A stretch of DNA of 64,000 nt from an uncultured Collinsella sp. (GTDB lineage: Bacteria > Actinomycetota > Coriobacteriia > Coriobacteriales > Coriobacteriaceae). The translations under genes and the position numbers were made by a program. The stretch spans positions 3,030 to 67,029 of the forward strand of contig CAJKFS010000007.1 in the NCBI GenBank assembly GCA_905199225.1. The letters are read 5' to 3'. Shown in pieces: positions 50,232 to 58,492 of the stretch. The stretch's first letter is position 1, and each line of letters starts with the position of its first letter. Below the pieces are notes generated by a model, which was not told where the DNA came from, ran no database searches, and saw only the letters and a list, made by a program, of their open reading frames with translations.

Positions 50232-50855
50232 TTAACTGTTCTTCATGACAATCGAATCCACGACATCGGCCACATTCTCGCAGCAGTCGGCGCAGTACTC
50301 CAGGAAGGCGTACACGTCACGCCAGGCGATGACCTCGAGCGGGTCCTTGCCGTTAACGTGCAGGTTGCGCATGGCGTTGATATAGAGCTCGTCGGCTTCG
50401 GACTCGATGGTGTTGATCTGGATGACGAGTTCGCGCAGGGTCTTGGACTTGCGGTAGTTGGGCAGCTCGACCATCAGGTCTTTCATGGCGCGGCAGGCGT
50501 CAGTCACCTTGTGGGCGATGACGATGGCGTCGGGATGGATGCTCTGGATGTTGGTGAAGTAGACGCGCTGCACGACGCCCTCGATGCGGTCGAGCACGGT
50601 GTCGAGCGCGCAGCTCATCAGGTCCAGGTCCTCGCGCTCGAGCGGGGTGATAAAGGCGGTGAGCAGGGCGTCTTCGAGCTCGTGGTGCTTCTTGTCTGCC
50701 GCATGCTCAATCGCATGCATCTTATTGAGCATGTCGTGAATCTGCGCGGGATCGAAGTTCTCGAAAATCTTGGTGAGCAGCTCTGCGGCCTGGACGGCGA
50801 GGTCGGCGCAGACAACGTAGTTGTCAAAGTAGAACGAATCGGGTTTCTTTGCCAT
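50232..50855 (-). CDS. DUF47 (PhoU-like) Pit accessory protein
   Basis: The 207-residue, mainly helical protein belongs to the DUF47/TIGR00153 PhoU-related family. It begins MAKKPDSFYFDNYVVCADLAVQAAELLTKIFENFD and includes LNKMHAIEHAADKKHHELEDALLTAFITPLEREDLDLMSCALDTVLDRIEGVVQRVYF, the canonical double-helix pattern. It ends in a segment resembling AYLEYCADCCENVADVVDSIVMKNS. It lies 67 bp downstream of a pit gene in one operon, the usual arrangement, and is thought to modulate the low-affinity phosphate transporter. GGACC with spacing to the ATG is a fair ribosome binding site. Confidence 0.92.
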   Translation of the reverse strand: MAKKPDSFYFDNYVVCADLAVQAAELLTKIFENFDPAQIHDMLNKMHAIEHAADKKHHELEDALLTAFITPLEREDLDLMSCALDTVLDRIEGVVQRVYFTNIQSIHPDAIVIAHKVTDACRAMKDLMVELPNYRKSKTLRELVIQINTIESEADELYINAMRNLHVNGKDPLEVIAWRDVYAFLEYCADCCENVADVVDSIVMKNS

Positions 50856-50922
50856 GGGTGGGTCCTTTCGAGGCGAAGACGGGTGGGCGAAGTGTTGCGG
50901 TCCGGATGGACGTTCGGTTTGA

Positions 50923-51972
50923 TTAGAGGAACATCATGAACAGCTTGGCCATGACAAAGCTGATGAGTCCGCAGGCGGGGAAGGTGAAGAACCAGGTGAA
51001 CATCATGTCCTTGACCACGCCGAAGTTGATGGCCGAAAGGCGCTTGACGGCGCCGACGCCCATGATGGCGCAGGTTTTGATGTGCGTGGAGGACACGGGG
51101 ATGCCGGTAAGGGTGGCAAGCAGCAAGTTCGCGGCGCCCGCGAGGTCGGCAGAGAAGCCCTGATACTTCTCGAGCTTGACCATGCTCTGGCCGACGGACT
51201 TGATGATGCGCTCGCCGCCCACGCTGGTGCCGATACCCATAGTGGCCGAGCACAGCAGCATAATCCAGATGGGGATGCCGGCATCGCCGATGCTCGTCTG
51301 GCCGTTGGCGAAGGCCACGCCTAAAAAGAGCACGCCGATGAACTTCTGTCCATCCTGCGCGCCGTGCATAAAGCTCATGGCCGCGGCGCTCGCGATCTGA
51401 GCGTATTTAAAGAAGACATTGGCACGTCGCCTGTTGGCGGCGGCGAAAAGAATCGAGACGAGTTTGCACAGGACCCAGCCCATGACAAAGCCCAGGCCGA
51501 TGGAGAGCGCCAGGCCGTAGATGACCTTCATCCACTCGTGGACGTTGACGCTGCTCGCGCCGCCGAGGGCGATAGCGGCACCGGTCAGGCCGGCGATAAG
51601 GCTGTGGCTTTGCGAGGTGGGGATGCCAAAACGCGACGCTGTGGCGCCGTAGACGACGATGGAGAACAGGGCCGCGCACAGGCAGGCGAGCGCCATGGTG
51701 CTGTTTCCGCCAAAGTCGACGATATGCGAGATGGTATTGGCGACGCTCGCATTAAAGTGCGTCATGATGAGCACACCGAGGAAGTTGAATGCGGCGCTCA
51801 TGAGAATGGCGGCGCGGGCGGGCATGCAACGCGTAGTGACGCAGGTCGCGATGGCGTTGGGCGCGTCGGTCCATCCATTGACGAAGATGGCGCCGAGCGC
51901 GAGGATCACGGTGACGGCAAGGACTGGGTTCGACACAATTTGGCCGAGGAAGGTTGAGAACGTTACGTCCAT
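50923..51972 (-). CDS. pit: inorganic phosphate transporter, Pit family
   Basis: The 349-residue membrane protein has about ten helices. NGWTDAPNAIATCVTTRCMPARAAILMSAAFNFLGV is the first PiT signature (GANDxxNA-like; here NGWTDAPNA). GIPTSQSHSLIAGLTGAAIAL and SFMHGAQDGQKFIGVLFLGV are further conserved segments, with GIPVSSTHIKTCAIMGVGAVKR near the C-terminus. It imports phosphate, driven by ions, at low affinity. With the DUF47 gene it forms a two-gene operon on the minus strand. The window also encodes the high-affinity Pst system. Confidence 0.94.
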   Translation of the reverse strand: MDVTFSTFLGQIVSNPVLAVTVILALGAIFVNGWTDAPNAIATCVTTRCMPARAAILMSAAFNFLGVLIMTHFNASVANTISHIVDFGGNSTMALACLCAALFSIVVYGATASRFGIPTSQSHSLIAGLTGAAIALGGASSVNVHEWMKVIYGLALSIGLGFVMGWVLCKLVSILFAAANRRRANVFFKYAQIASAAAMSFMHGAQDGQKFIGVLFLGVAFANGQTSIGDAGIPIWIMLLCSATMGIGTSVGGERIIKSVGQSMVKLEKYQGFSADLAGAANLLLATLTGIPVSSTHIKTCAIMGVGAVKRLSAINFGVVKDMMFTWFFTFPACGLISFVMAKLFMMFL

Positions 51973-52081
51973 ATATGGGCTTTCTCGAAGTTTGCAGGCA
52001 CGTTACAAAAACATGATAAATCGTATCACCTCCTGCGGGTTTCTTTACCGAGTTCTGATGGGAGAAGTGAATTTTTTGGCA

Positions 52082-52098
52082 CTAATATTGAATATTAG
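52082..52098. promoter_or_regulatory. 17-bp palindrome in the pit upstream region
   Basis: CTAATATT-G-AATATTAG is a perfect AT-rich inverted repeat between divergent pit and the small unknown gene. It is a candidate operator for either. The rest of the 250-bp gap holds a -10-like TACAAT near 52189 for the plus-strand gene. Confidence 0.45.
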
Positions 52099-52222
52099 CC
52101 CTGTTGACCGCGGGTGTTCTTTTTGCTAACACACCATGAGGACACGTGTGCGTGCCCCAACATCCCAAAACCACAGTCTGTTCGCTTTACAATATGCAAA
52201 CATGCGTTCGATAATAGGAGGC

Positions 52223-52561
52223 ATGGAATATCGACAGACAGATGGCAAAACTCGGCGCGTGCACAAGCAGTATGTGGACGTCGTGGCTCGCATCCTCGCG
52301 GGCGGACAGGTCGTGCCGGTCACCGTCTGCTGGGTCGACGGTCGTTGCTTTACGATTGACGAAATTATCTCGACCACCGGGTTTGGCCTGATGGTCCACG
52401 GCATCCGTACGGCAACCTGTAAGGTGCGTTTTGGCGGGCACGCGACCGAGTTGTATCTGGAGGACCAGACGCGCGAGCGGGCGGACGGCTCGCAGGCACA
52501 CGTGATGCGTTGGTGGGTCTGGGCCTTTGATCGCACGCTCGAGGGCGAGCGCCGTAGGTAA
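52223..52561 (+). CDS. small conserved-looking protein of unknown function
   Basis: I do not recognise this gene. The ~112-residue product (MEYRQTDGKTRRVHKQYVDVVARILAGGQVVPVTVCWVDGRCFTIDEII...) is soluble, basic, rich in beta-type residues and Trp, and ends in a Glu/Arg tail. It has the character of a compact DUF-type domain: alternating Val/hydrophobic strands, CWVDG turn, and MRWWVWAFDR near the end. ATG 52223 is directly behind AGGAGG with only one base between, which is close; ATG 52202 is in frame but sits where the transcript probably begins. Codon use matches the neighbours, so it is likely a real gene. Confidence 0.65.
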   Translation: MEYRQTDGKTRRVHKQYVDVVARILAGGQVVPVTVCWVDGRCFTIDEIISTTGFGLMVHGIRTATCKVRFGGHATELYLEDQTRERADGSQAHVMRWWVWAFDRTLEGERRR

Positions 52562-52640
52562 GGACGTACGGCATTCGGGTACAATGACAGGAATCTTGTC
52601 AGCTACTGCGCTGTCGCGGCGCTTTTGAAAGGACGAAATT

Positions 52641-53336
52641 ATGAACGATATTCAGGGCTATCAGAACGGCCCCATCGAAACCGGCGCAAGCCGTGCCAAG
52701 GAGATGTCGCCGCGTGCGTATAATCTTGCCATGTCTGCCCTCATCTTCTTGGGCTTTTGTGCCATGGGCGTCGGTGCTTACTTTACGAGCACCATGTCGT
52801 TTGCGCGCATGATGATGAGCGGGGCTGCCCTACCGCTGGTTTTTGGCTCGTTTATTTTGACCATCGTCGGCATGGTCATGATGTCGGCCGCCGCCAGCAA
52901 GCAGTCCGTGGGCCTGTCCCTTGTGGGCTACGTAATCTTTGCGAGCACCTTTGGCCTGACCGCGTCGTTTGGCCTTGCCAACTACGACCTGCCCACCATC
53001 AACACTGCCTTTATCGCCACGGCCGCCATCACCTTTGTCTTTGGCGCCTTGGGCGTGACGTTCCCCAAGTTTTTCCAGCGCGTATATGGCATCGGTTTTG
53101 GCATTCTGCTCGCTACTATTCTGGTTGAGATTGTGCTGATGTTCATGGGCGTCTCACAGACCATCACCGATCTGATCGTGATCGTGGTGTTCGCCGGCTT
53201 TATTGGCTACGACACCTATGTTGCCACGACGGTGCCGCCTACGCTGCCCAACGCCGTGCTCATGGCGTCCAATCTGTTCGTGGATATTATCAACGTGTTC
53301 CTGCGCATTCTGAACATCCTCGGCCGTCGCGACTAG
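52641..53336 (+). CDS. Bax inhibitor-1 (BI-1/YccA) family membrane protein
   Basis: The 231-residue protein has a ~30-residue hydrophilic N-terminus (MNDIQGYQNGPIETGASRAKEMSPRAYNLAM) and seven hydrophobic helices. It includes YVIFASTFGLTASFGLANYDLPTINTAFIATAAITFVFGALGVTFPKFFQRVYGIGF and the C-terminal FAGFIGYDTYVATTV, DIINVFLRILNILGRRD. The LYxDxxNxFLxIL-like ending is the BI-1 hallmark. Bacterial relatives act as calcium-leak channels or interact with FtsH; its role here is unknown. AAAGGACG precedes the ATG. Confidence 0.88.
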   Translation: MNDIQGYQNGPIETGASRAKEMSPRAYNLAMSALIFLGFCAMGVGAYFTSTMSFARMMMSGAALPLVFGSFILTIVGMVMMSAAASKQSVGLSLVGYVIFASTFGLTASFGLANYDLPTINTAFIATAAITFVFGALGVTFPKFFQRVYGIGFGILLATILVEIVLMFMGVSQTITDLIVIVVFAGFIGYDTYVATTVPPTLPNAVLMASNLFVDIINVFLRILNILGRRD

Positions 53337-53378
53337 TGGCGAATTGCGGCGGTGCTTGCCGTACGTGCAAATCGATGC

Positions 53379-53409
53379 GAAAGGCGGTCCTTCGGGGCCG
53401 TCTTTTTTG
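53379..53409 (+). terminator. terminator after the BI-1 gene
   Basis: AAAGGCGGTCC-ttcg-GGGGCCGTC with wobble pairs, UUCG-like tetraloop, then TTTTTT. Confidence 0.85.
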
Positions 53410-53474
53410 TACGCGGCGGGGTATCATGGATGGGAAAAGCCGATAGCGGCAGAGACCGAGAAAGGTGACCACTT

Positions 53475-54626
53475 ATGGCAGACGTCGACAACAGGAACCG
53501 TAACCGCAGGTCCAACCGAGCGGGTCAGCCCAATCCCAAGCGCGAGGCCCGTGCCAAGGCCGCCGAGCGTCACGTGGCAACTGTGTCCGAAGCGTGCGCC
53601 AAGGATATCGAGCGTTCGCTTGCCGGCGTGTGCGAGTTCGATGGTATGCCTGCCGGTTTTGTCGCGGCGATGAAGGCCAAGGTTCAGAGTGCTGTGGCCA
53701 CCGAAGAACAGGTTGCCGAGGACGTCGAGGGCGCGGAGGCTGCCGAGGTCGAGGCGGCACCCGAGAGCGAGGCAGCGCCCGAGACCGAGGCAGCTCCTGA
53801 GCCCGTCGAGGAGCCTGCCGAGGAAATCGCCGAAGCTGAGTCCGCGCCTGCTGAGGAGCCTGCTGCGTCTCTGCCTGAGGTCACCGTGCTCGATGCCTCC
53901 GCCACGCAGGCCATCTTGGACAACGGTCGTGGCTATGCGCAGTTCTGCGACATGGCCGTGCTCGCCTTTGCCTCGTTCACCAACCCGGGCGGTGGCTACA
54001 TCCAGGGCTATCTGGGCCAGGAGGCCACGCTGTGCGCCGATTCGTATCTGTACAACGTTCTCGATAAGCAGCGCAAATGGTACGGCGAGAACCGTCGCCG
54101 CAACATCAACTGCGAGCTTTACCGCAACCGTGCGCTGGTGGTGCCTGCGGTGCGCTTCGACCGCAACCACGTGCATGCATACGCCGACGTGATCGTGGCC
54201 GCCGCGCCCAACGTTAAGCGCGCCCGCCAGGAGTATCGCGTGAGCGACGATGCTCTGCTGGACGCCCTGCGCGACCGCATTCGCTTTGTGCTTGCCATCT
54301 GCGACGAGCTGGGTCGCGAGAAGCTCGTACTGGGCGCTTGGGGCTGCGACAACAACGGCTTTGACGCCGAGGCCGTGGCCGAGCTCTTCCGCAAGGAGCT
54401 CGCGTCGGGCGACTTTAAGGTCAAGCAAGTCTTCTTTGCCGTGCCTTCTACGCGCTGGGATGAGGATTTTGCCAAGTTCGAGCACGTGCTGGCAAACTTC
54501 CCCGAGCGCAACGAGGAGTCCTATGCCCAGGTTGCCGCTCGCGCTGCGGCAGCTCGCGCCGCCGAGCAGACCCAGGCTGCTACCGAGGATGATGAGGACG
54601 AGGACGATTGGCGCAAGTACCTGTAA
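53475..54626 (+). CDS. TIGR02452-type PARG-like macrodomain protein with an altered catalytic motif
   Basis: The 383-residue protein resembles the bacterial poly(ADP-ribose) glycohydrolase-like family. The core has VLAFASFTNPGGGYIQGYLGQEATLC (about 168-193), RNRALVVPAVRF, VIVAAAPNVKRARQEYRVSDDALLDALRDRIRFVLAICDELGREKLVLGAWGCDNNGFDAEAVAELFRKEL and KQVFFAVPSTRWDEDFAKFEHVL. Active PARGs carry GGG-X7-QEE with the second Glu catalytic; here it reads QEA, so hydrolysis may be lost and ADP-ribose binding kept. A ~75-residue Glu/Ala/Pro-rich insert (about 75-145) separates the basic N-terminus from the core, which is unusual. Role unknown; NAD-metabolite sensing or defence are guesses. Confidence 0.82.
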   Translation: MADVDNRNRNRRSNRAGQPNPKREARAKAAERHVATVSEACAKDIERSLAGVCEFDGMPAGFVAAMKAKVQSAVATEEQVAEDVEGAEAAEVEAAPESEAAPETEAAPEPVEEPAEEIAEAESAPAEEPAASLPEVTVLDASATQAILDNGRGYAQFCDMAVLAFASFTNPGGGYIQGYLGQEATLCADSYLYNVLDKQRKWYGENRRRNINCELYRNRALVVPAVRFDRNHVHAYADVIVAAAPNVKRARQEYRVSDDALLDALRDRIRFVLAICDELGREKLVLGAWGCDNNGFDAEAVAELFRKELASGDFKVKQVFFAVPSTRWDEDFAKFEHVLANFPERNEESYAQVAARAAAARAAEQTQAATEDDEDEDDWRKYL

Positions 54627-54651
54627 TTGGTACGTGCTGACAGATAGGCCG

Positions 54652-54685
54652 AGCCGACGGGAGAGGCTGCTTCCGTCGGCTTTTT
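54652..54685 (+). terminator. terminator after the PARG-like gene
   Basis: AGCCGACGG pairs perfectly with CCGTCGGCT, followed by TTTTACT. Confidence 0.9.
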
Positions 54686-54704
54686 ACTGAGCGAGGGGCT
54701 TACG

Positions 54705-55364
54705 ATGAAAAACGTTCTATGCTTTGGCGACAGCAACACCTATGGTTACGATCCGGCGGGCATGCGCGACGGCACCGCGGTGCGCTATGCGCAGGATGTG
54801 CGCTGGTGCGGCGTGGCCCAACGTGACTTAGGCGAGGGCTGGCATGTAATTGAAGAAGGCCTCAACGGCCGCACGACGGTACGCGACGACATGTGCCATC
54901 TGGATACCAATCTTAACGGCATCCGCGCGCTGCCGATGCTGCTCGAGGCCCATAAGCCGCTGGATGCGATCGTTATTATGCTGGGAACTAACGATTGCAA
55001 GACGGTCTTTGGTGTGACGGCCTCCGATATTGCCCGTGGCACCATGGCACTGATTCGCGCGGTGCGTGCATTTCCCTGGACCAATGTCGCACCCTGCCCG
55101 CGTATTCTGCTGATGGCACCTATCAAGATCAAGCCGCAAATCGCCGATGTATATATGACCGATTTTGACGAGCGTTCCGTCGAGGCCTCGGAGCATTTTG
55201 CTGAATACTATGCGCACGTAGCCAAGCAGTTTGGCTGCGACTTTTTGAATGCAGCGGAGTTTGCCGAGCCGGGCGATATCGACTATCTGCATATGATGCC
55301 CGAAAGCCACGAGAGCCTGGGTCACGCCGTGGCAGCCAAGCTCCAAGAGATGCTCGGAGAGTAG
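54705..55364 (+). CDS. SGNH/GDSL hydrolase
   Basis: The 219-residue hydrolase has block I VLCFGDSNTYGYDP with the nucleophile Ser near residue 8. The glycine block is GLNGRTTV; block III is VIMLGTNDCKTVFG; the C-terminal DYLHMMPESHESLGHAVAAKL supplies the catalytic Asp-x-x-His region. There is no signal peptide, so it is cytoplasmic. It resembles arylesterase/acyl-CoA thioesterase-like members, and the substrate is not predictable. It starts 20 bp after a terminator and may have its own promoter. Confidence 0.88.
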   Translation: MKNVLCFGDSNTYGYDPAGMRDGTAVRYAQDVRWCGVAQRDLGEGWHVIEEGLNGRTTVRDDMCHLDTNLNGIRALPMLLEAHKPLDAIVIMLGTNDCKTVFGVTASDIARGTMALIRAVRAFPWTNVAPCPRILLMAPIKIKPQIADVYMTDFDERSVEASEHFAEYYAHVAKQFGCDFLNAAEFAEPGDIDYLHMMPESHESLGHAVAAKLQEMLGE

Positions 55365-55370
55365 CGCGAC

Positions 55371-55415
55371 CCCAAACCACCGCAAAGGGGGCGGGCGCCT
55401 TTGCGGTGGCTTGGG
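55371..55415. terminator. bidirectional hairpin between the SGNH gene and thiD
   Basis: CCCAAACCACCGCAAAGG pairs with CCTTTGCGGTGGCTTGGG with one mismatch, between convergent genes. The TTTGCGGTGG core echoes the R1-R3 palindromes. Confidence 0.75.
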
Positions 55416-55424
55416 CTGCGAATC

Positions 55425-56255
55425 TTAATACTGCCACATGTGGTTGACAGGGCCGGAGCCTTTGCCCATGTTCAGGCCGGCGGCCAGAGCGCCTGTCAGG
55501 TATGCCTTGCCGGCGTTGACGGCGTCGGCAAGATCCATGCCCTGAGCCAGCGCGCAGGCGATGGCGGACGAGAGCGTGCATCCGGTGCCGTGCGTGTTGT
55601 CGGTCTCGATGCGCTTGTGGCGGAACCACGTGGTGAGTGGATCTCCCAGATGGTTGCCCTCGTCATCGAGTGGCGCGGGTTCGGCCAGTACATCGTTGGC
55701 CTCGTTGACAAGATGCCCACCCTTAACGAGGGATGCACAGCCAAAGCGGCGGGTGAGGAGCATAGCGGCATTTTGCTGCGTGCGCTCGGAGTCGACCTCG
55801 TAGTCGAGCAGGGCCATGGCCTCGGGAATATTGGGCGTGATAACCGTCGCTAGCGGGAACAGGCGGCGAGTGAGCGCCTCTGCGGCATCTTCGGCAATCA
55901 GCCGTGCGCCCGAGGTGGCTACCATGACGGGGTCGACTACCACGTTTGTCGCCTTCCAGGCGCTCAGGCGGTCGGCGATAACATCGATAATCTCGACAGA
56001 AGAAACCATGCCGATCTTGACGGCGCTCGGGCGGATATCGTCAAAAACGGCGTCAATTTGCGCGGCTACGATATCTGGCGAGATATCCTGCACGGCGGTA
56101 ACGCCCAGTGTGTTTTGCGCTGTGATGGCGGTGATGGCCGTCTGGGCATACAGACGGTGCGCCGTGATGGTCTTGATGTCGGCCTGAATGCCGGCGCCGC
56201 CGCTGGAATCGGATCCCGCGATGGACAGGACGGCAGGTACCTTACTACGATCCAT
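55425..56255 (-). CDS. thiD: hydroxymethylpyrimidine (phosphate) kinase ThiD
   Basis: The 276-residue ribokinase-like enzyme phosphorylates HMP and HMP-P for thiamine synthesis. It begins VPAVLSIAGSDSSGGAGIQADIKTITAHRLYAQTAITAITAQNTLGV, then DDIRPSAVKIGMV, NVVVDPVMVATSGARLI, VITPNIPEAMALL, and the anion-hole DNTHGTGCTLSSAIACALAQG. AGGGAG precedes the ATG. It lies 182 bp after thiC, same strand, separated by a hairpin. The HMP made by ThiC is its substrate. No TPP riboswitch precedes thiD itself. Confidence 0.95.
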   Translation of the reverse strand: MDRSKVPAVLSIAGSDSSGGAGIQADIKTITAHRLYAQTAITAITAQNTLGVTAVQDISPDIVAAQIDAVFDDIRPSAVKIGMVSSVEIIDVIADRLSAWKATNVVVDPVMVATSGARLIAEDAAEALTRRLFPLATVITPNIPEAMALLDYEVDSERTQQNAAMLLTRRFGCASLVKGGHLVNEANDVLAEPAPLDDEGNHLGDPLTTWFRHKRIETDNTHGTGCTLSSAIACALAQGMDLADAVNAGKAYLTGALAAGLNMGKGSGPVNHMWQY

Positions 56256-56312
56256 GTTCGCTCCCTTGTTCGGTCGGAATCAAATGGGTCTTTAAGCCAG
56301 CATTATAAAGAT

Positions 56313-56342
56313 GCCCGGGCCGACTCTATGTCGAACCCGGGC
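56313..56342 (-). terminator. hairpin between thiC and thiD
   Basis: GCCCGGG pairs with CCCGGGC with an inner GAC/GTC stem; on the minus strand ATCTTTATAAT follows, a weak terminator tail. Partial read-through into thiD is possible. Confidence 0.55.
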
Positions 56343-56437
56343 GGGCGATGCAATCTTTACGCAAGTGTAAGTAAATGTTCACAAGTCAACAATTGACAGG
56401 CACCAGCTCGCCGCCAGAAGCGGCCGCGGCGACAGGG

Positions 56438-57772
56438 TTAGTCCTCCATGCCGAGGTCGATCGTGGTGCCCTCGAAGATCTTGTTGACGGTGCGGACGGC
56501 GCACATCTTGCCACACATGGTGCAAGTGCCCTCGGTGGCGGCGGGGGACTCCTCGTAGCGCTTCTTGCCCGTAACCGGGTCGAGCGCGCACTTCCACATG
56601 GCGTCCCAGTCGAGCTTGCGGCGTGCCTGGCCCATCTTGTCGTCCATGTCGCGGGCGTGGGGCACCTTTTTGGCGATGTCGGCGGCGTGTGCGGCAATCT
56701 TGGTGGCCATGAGGCCGTCGAGCACGTCCTGGGCGTTGGGCAGGCACAAGTGCTCGGCCGGCGTCACGTAGCACAGGAAGTCGGCGCCGGAGCTGGCGGA
56801 GATAGCGCCGCCGATGGCAGCGGTGATGTGGTCGTAGCCCACGCCGATATCGGTCACCAGCGGCCCGAGCACATAGAACGGGGCGTTGTGGCACAGGCGC
56901 TTCTGCAGTTTCATGTTGGCGGCGATCTCGTCGAGCGCCATGTGGCCCGGACCCTCGACCATAACCTGGACGCCGGCGGCCCATGCGCGCTTGCACAGCT
57001 TGCCCAGCTCGATCATCTCGGCGGTCTCGGTGGCGTCGTTGGAGTCGTAGAGGCAGCCCGGGCGACAGGAGTCGCCGAGCGAAATCGTCACGTCGTACTC
57101 GTGGCAGATTTCGAGCAGCTCGTCGTAGAACTCATAGAACGGGTTCTCGTTACCGGTGACCTCCATCCAGCCAAACAGCAGCGAGCCGCCGCGGCTCACG
57201 ATGTTCATGAGGCGGCCGGTCTCCTTAAAGGTCTTTGTGACCGACTTGTTGATGCCGCAGTGGATGGTCATAAAGTCCACGCCGTCCTCGGCGTGCGCGC
57301 GCACGACCTCGAACAGGTCGTCCTTGGTAAGCTTGACCAGCGGCTTTTCCATGTAGCCGATGGCGTCGTACATGGGGACGGTACCTACCATGAGCGGCGT
57401 CTCGTCGATGAGCTGCTGGCGGAACTGGCGCGTCTTGCCCGAGTTGGAGAGGTCCATGATGGCGTCGGCGCCAAAGTCCTCGGCGATCTTGACCTTCTTC
57501 CATTCCTCGGCGGCATCGGCCTTGTCGCCCGAGATGCCCAAGTTCACGTTGACCTTGGTGGACAGGCCCTCGCCGACACCAAAGGCGCGCATGCCCTTTT
57601 TGATGTGCACGATGTTGGCGGGGATGGCGATGCGGCCGTCGGCCACGCGCTCGCGGATGTACTCGGGATCGCGATGCTCGCGCTCGGCGACTTCTTTCAT
57701 CTGCGGTGTGATCTGCCCGGCGCGGGCGAAGTCGATTTGCGTGACGAGCTTGGGCTCGGTCTGTGTGCTCAT
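56438..57772 (-). CDS. thiC: phosphomethylpyrimidine synthase ThiC
   Basis: The 444-residue radical SAM enzyme rearranges aminoimidazole ribotide to HMP-P. It has RIAIPANIVHIKKGMRAFGVGEGLSTKVNVNLGIS, EDFGADAIMDLSNSG, DFMTIHCGINK, SRGGSLLFGWM, TISLGDSCRPGCLYDSNDATETAEMIELG, VMVEGPGHMALDEI and ADFLCYVTPAEHLCLPN. The C-terminal cluster cysteines read CTMCGKMC, CX2CX3C, one residue shorter than the CX2CX4C of the E. coli enzyme. The length is that of the short form without the N-terminal domain of plant or proteobacterial ThiC. AAGGGAG before the ATG is part of the TPP riboswitch. Confidence 0.95.
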   Translation of the reverse strand: MSTQTEPKLVTQIDFARAGQITPQMKEVAEREHRDPEYIRERVADGRIAIPANIVHIKKGMRAFGVGEGLSTKVNVNLGISGDKADAAEEWKKVKIAEDFGADAIMDLSNSGKTRQFRQQLIDETPLMVGTVPMYDAIGYMEKPLVKLTKDDLFEVVRAHAEDGVDFMTIHCGINKSVTKTFKETGRLMNIVSRGGSLLFGWMEVTGNENPFYEFYDELLEICHEYDVTISLGDSCRPGCLYDSNDATETAEMIELGKLCKRAWAAGVQVMVEGPGHMALDEIAANMKLQKRLCHNAPFYVLGPLVTDIGVGYDHITAAIGGAISASSGADFLCYVTPAEHLCLPNAQDVLDGLMATKIAAHAADIAKKVPHARDMDDKMGQARRKLDWDAMWKCALDPVTGKKRYEESPAATEGTCTMCGKMCAVRTVNKIFEGTTIDLGMED

Positions 57773-57781
57773 TGGCACGGC

Positions 57782-57872
57782 TCCCTTCGTTGGCATTACC
57801 CATATCAGGTTTGCGGGTCAGGGCGGGCGCGCCCAATCTCAGCCTGCCGTCTTGTCCTGCAAGCCCCCCGTT
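57782..57872 (-). ncRNA. TPP riboswitch controlling thiC
   Basis: On the minus strand the leader shows the THI-box order: GGGGGGC near the 5' side, CTGAGA in the pyrimidine-sensing arm, ACCCGCAAACCTGATATGGG in the pyrophosphate arm, then TAATGCC..CGAAGGGA closing P1. The 3' strand of P1 contains the AAGGGA of the thiC ribosome binding site, so ligand binding should block translation directly. No separate terminator stem is visible. Confidence 0.95.
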
Positions 57873-57943
57873 TATGTAATGGGCTCAAGTATAGCTCGAA
57901 TGGGTACGATTGGCCTAACGAGCGTGCCTGTGAGGAGGCGAAC

Positions 57944-58465
57944 ATGGAAGACAAGCATCTATATCGAGAGACGCAATGGGATGTATCGGCCGAGGAAAGC
58001 CGTGCGCACCATGGCCTTGTCGCGATCGGTTTTGCGGTGCTTGCCGTGCTGGTGATTGCCTTTTGTATCTGGACGTTTGGTGGTCGCGGCGGCGCTGCAT
58101 GGGAGTTCGAGGCTGATGATAGCCTACCGATTATGACGGTGAGGAGTACTGGCGGTAATGCCAATACGCTCGCCGTTCCGGGCGATTATTGGTACCCGTG
58201 CGATGAGTTTGTGCAGTTGCAGCTGAGTGGTGGGTCTATTCCTGGTGAGGAAATCGAACGCGTGACGTATGATGCGACGTTCAAAACGTTGACGGTGAAG
58301 CTCAAAGATCAAGGGGATGTGCCCACGACGATGGATATCGCGCTGACGGAATGGCGCCTGGAGCCCCCGTCGGGTGTTGCGGTGTCCGAGGTCGAGCACG
58401 TCAAGATTGTCTATCAGGACGGTTCGACAAACGGGATTGCAAAGGCCGACGGTCTAGCAGAATAG
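57944..58465 (+). CDS. membrane-anchored protein of unknown function
   Basis: I do not recognise a family. The 173-residue protein has a ~25-residue charged cytoplasmic N-terminus, one membrane helix (GLVAIGFAVLAVLVIAFCIWTFG, about 25-47) and a ~125-residue outside domain predicted to be beta-rich (IMTVRSTGGNANTLAVPGDYWYPCDEFVQLQLSGGSIPGEEIERVTYDATFKTLTVKLKDQGDVPTTMDIALTEWRLEPP). The single outside Cys near residue 84 cannot form an internal disulphide. GAGGAGG lies 6 nt before the ATG. The long open frame upstream overlaps thiC antisense and is not part of it. It is divergent from thiC with a short shared upstream region. Confidence 0.75.
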   Translation: MEDKHLYRETQWDVSAEESRAHHGLVAIGFAVLAVLVIAFCIWTFGGRGGAAWEFEADDSLPIMTVRSTGGNANTLAVPGDYWYPCDEFVQLQLSGGSIPGEEIERVTYDATFKTLTVKLKDQGDVPTTMDIALTEWRLEPPSGVAVSEVEHVKIVYQDGSTNGIAKADGLAE

Positions 58466-58492
58466 GTGTCGAGCCTAGCAGCCAATTCATAA

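Noticed and set aside
56375..57943. A long plus-strand open frame leading into the membrane-anchored protein gene
   Set aside because: It is antisense to thiC and its riboswitch. The real start is the ATG at 57944 with GAGGAGG; the upstream part is not coding.
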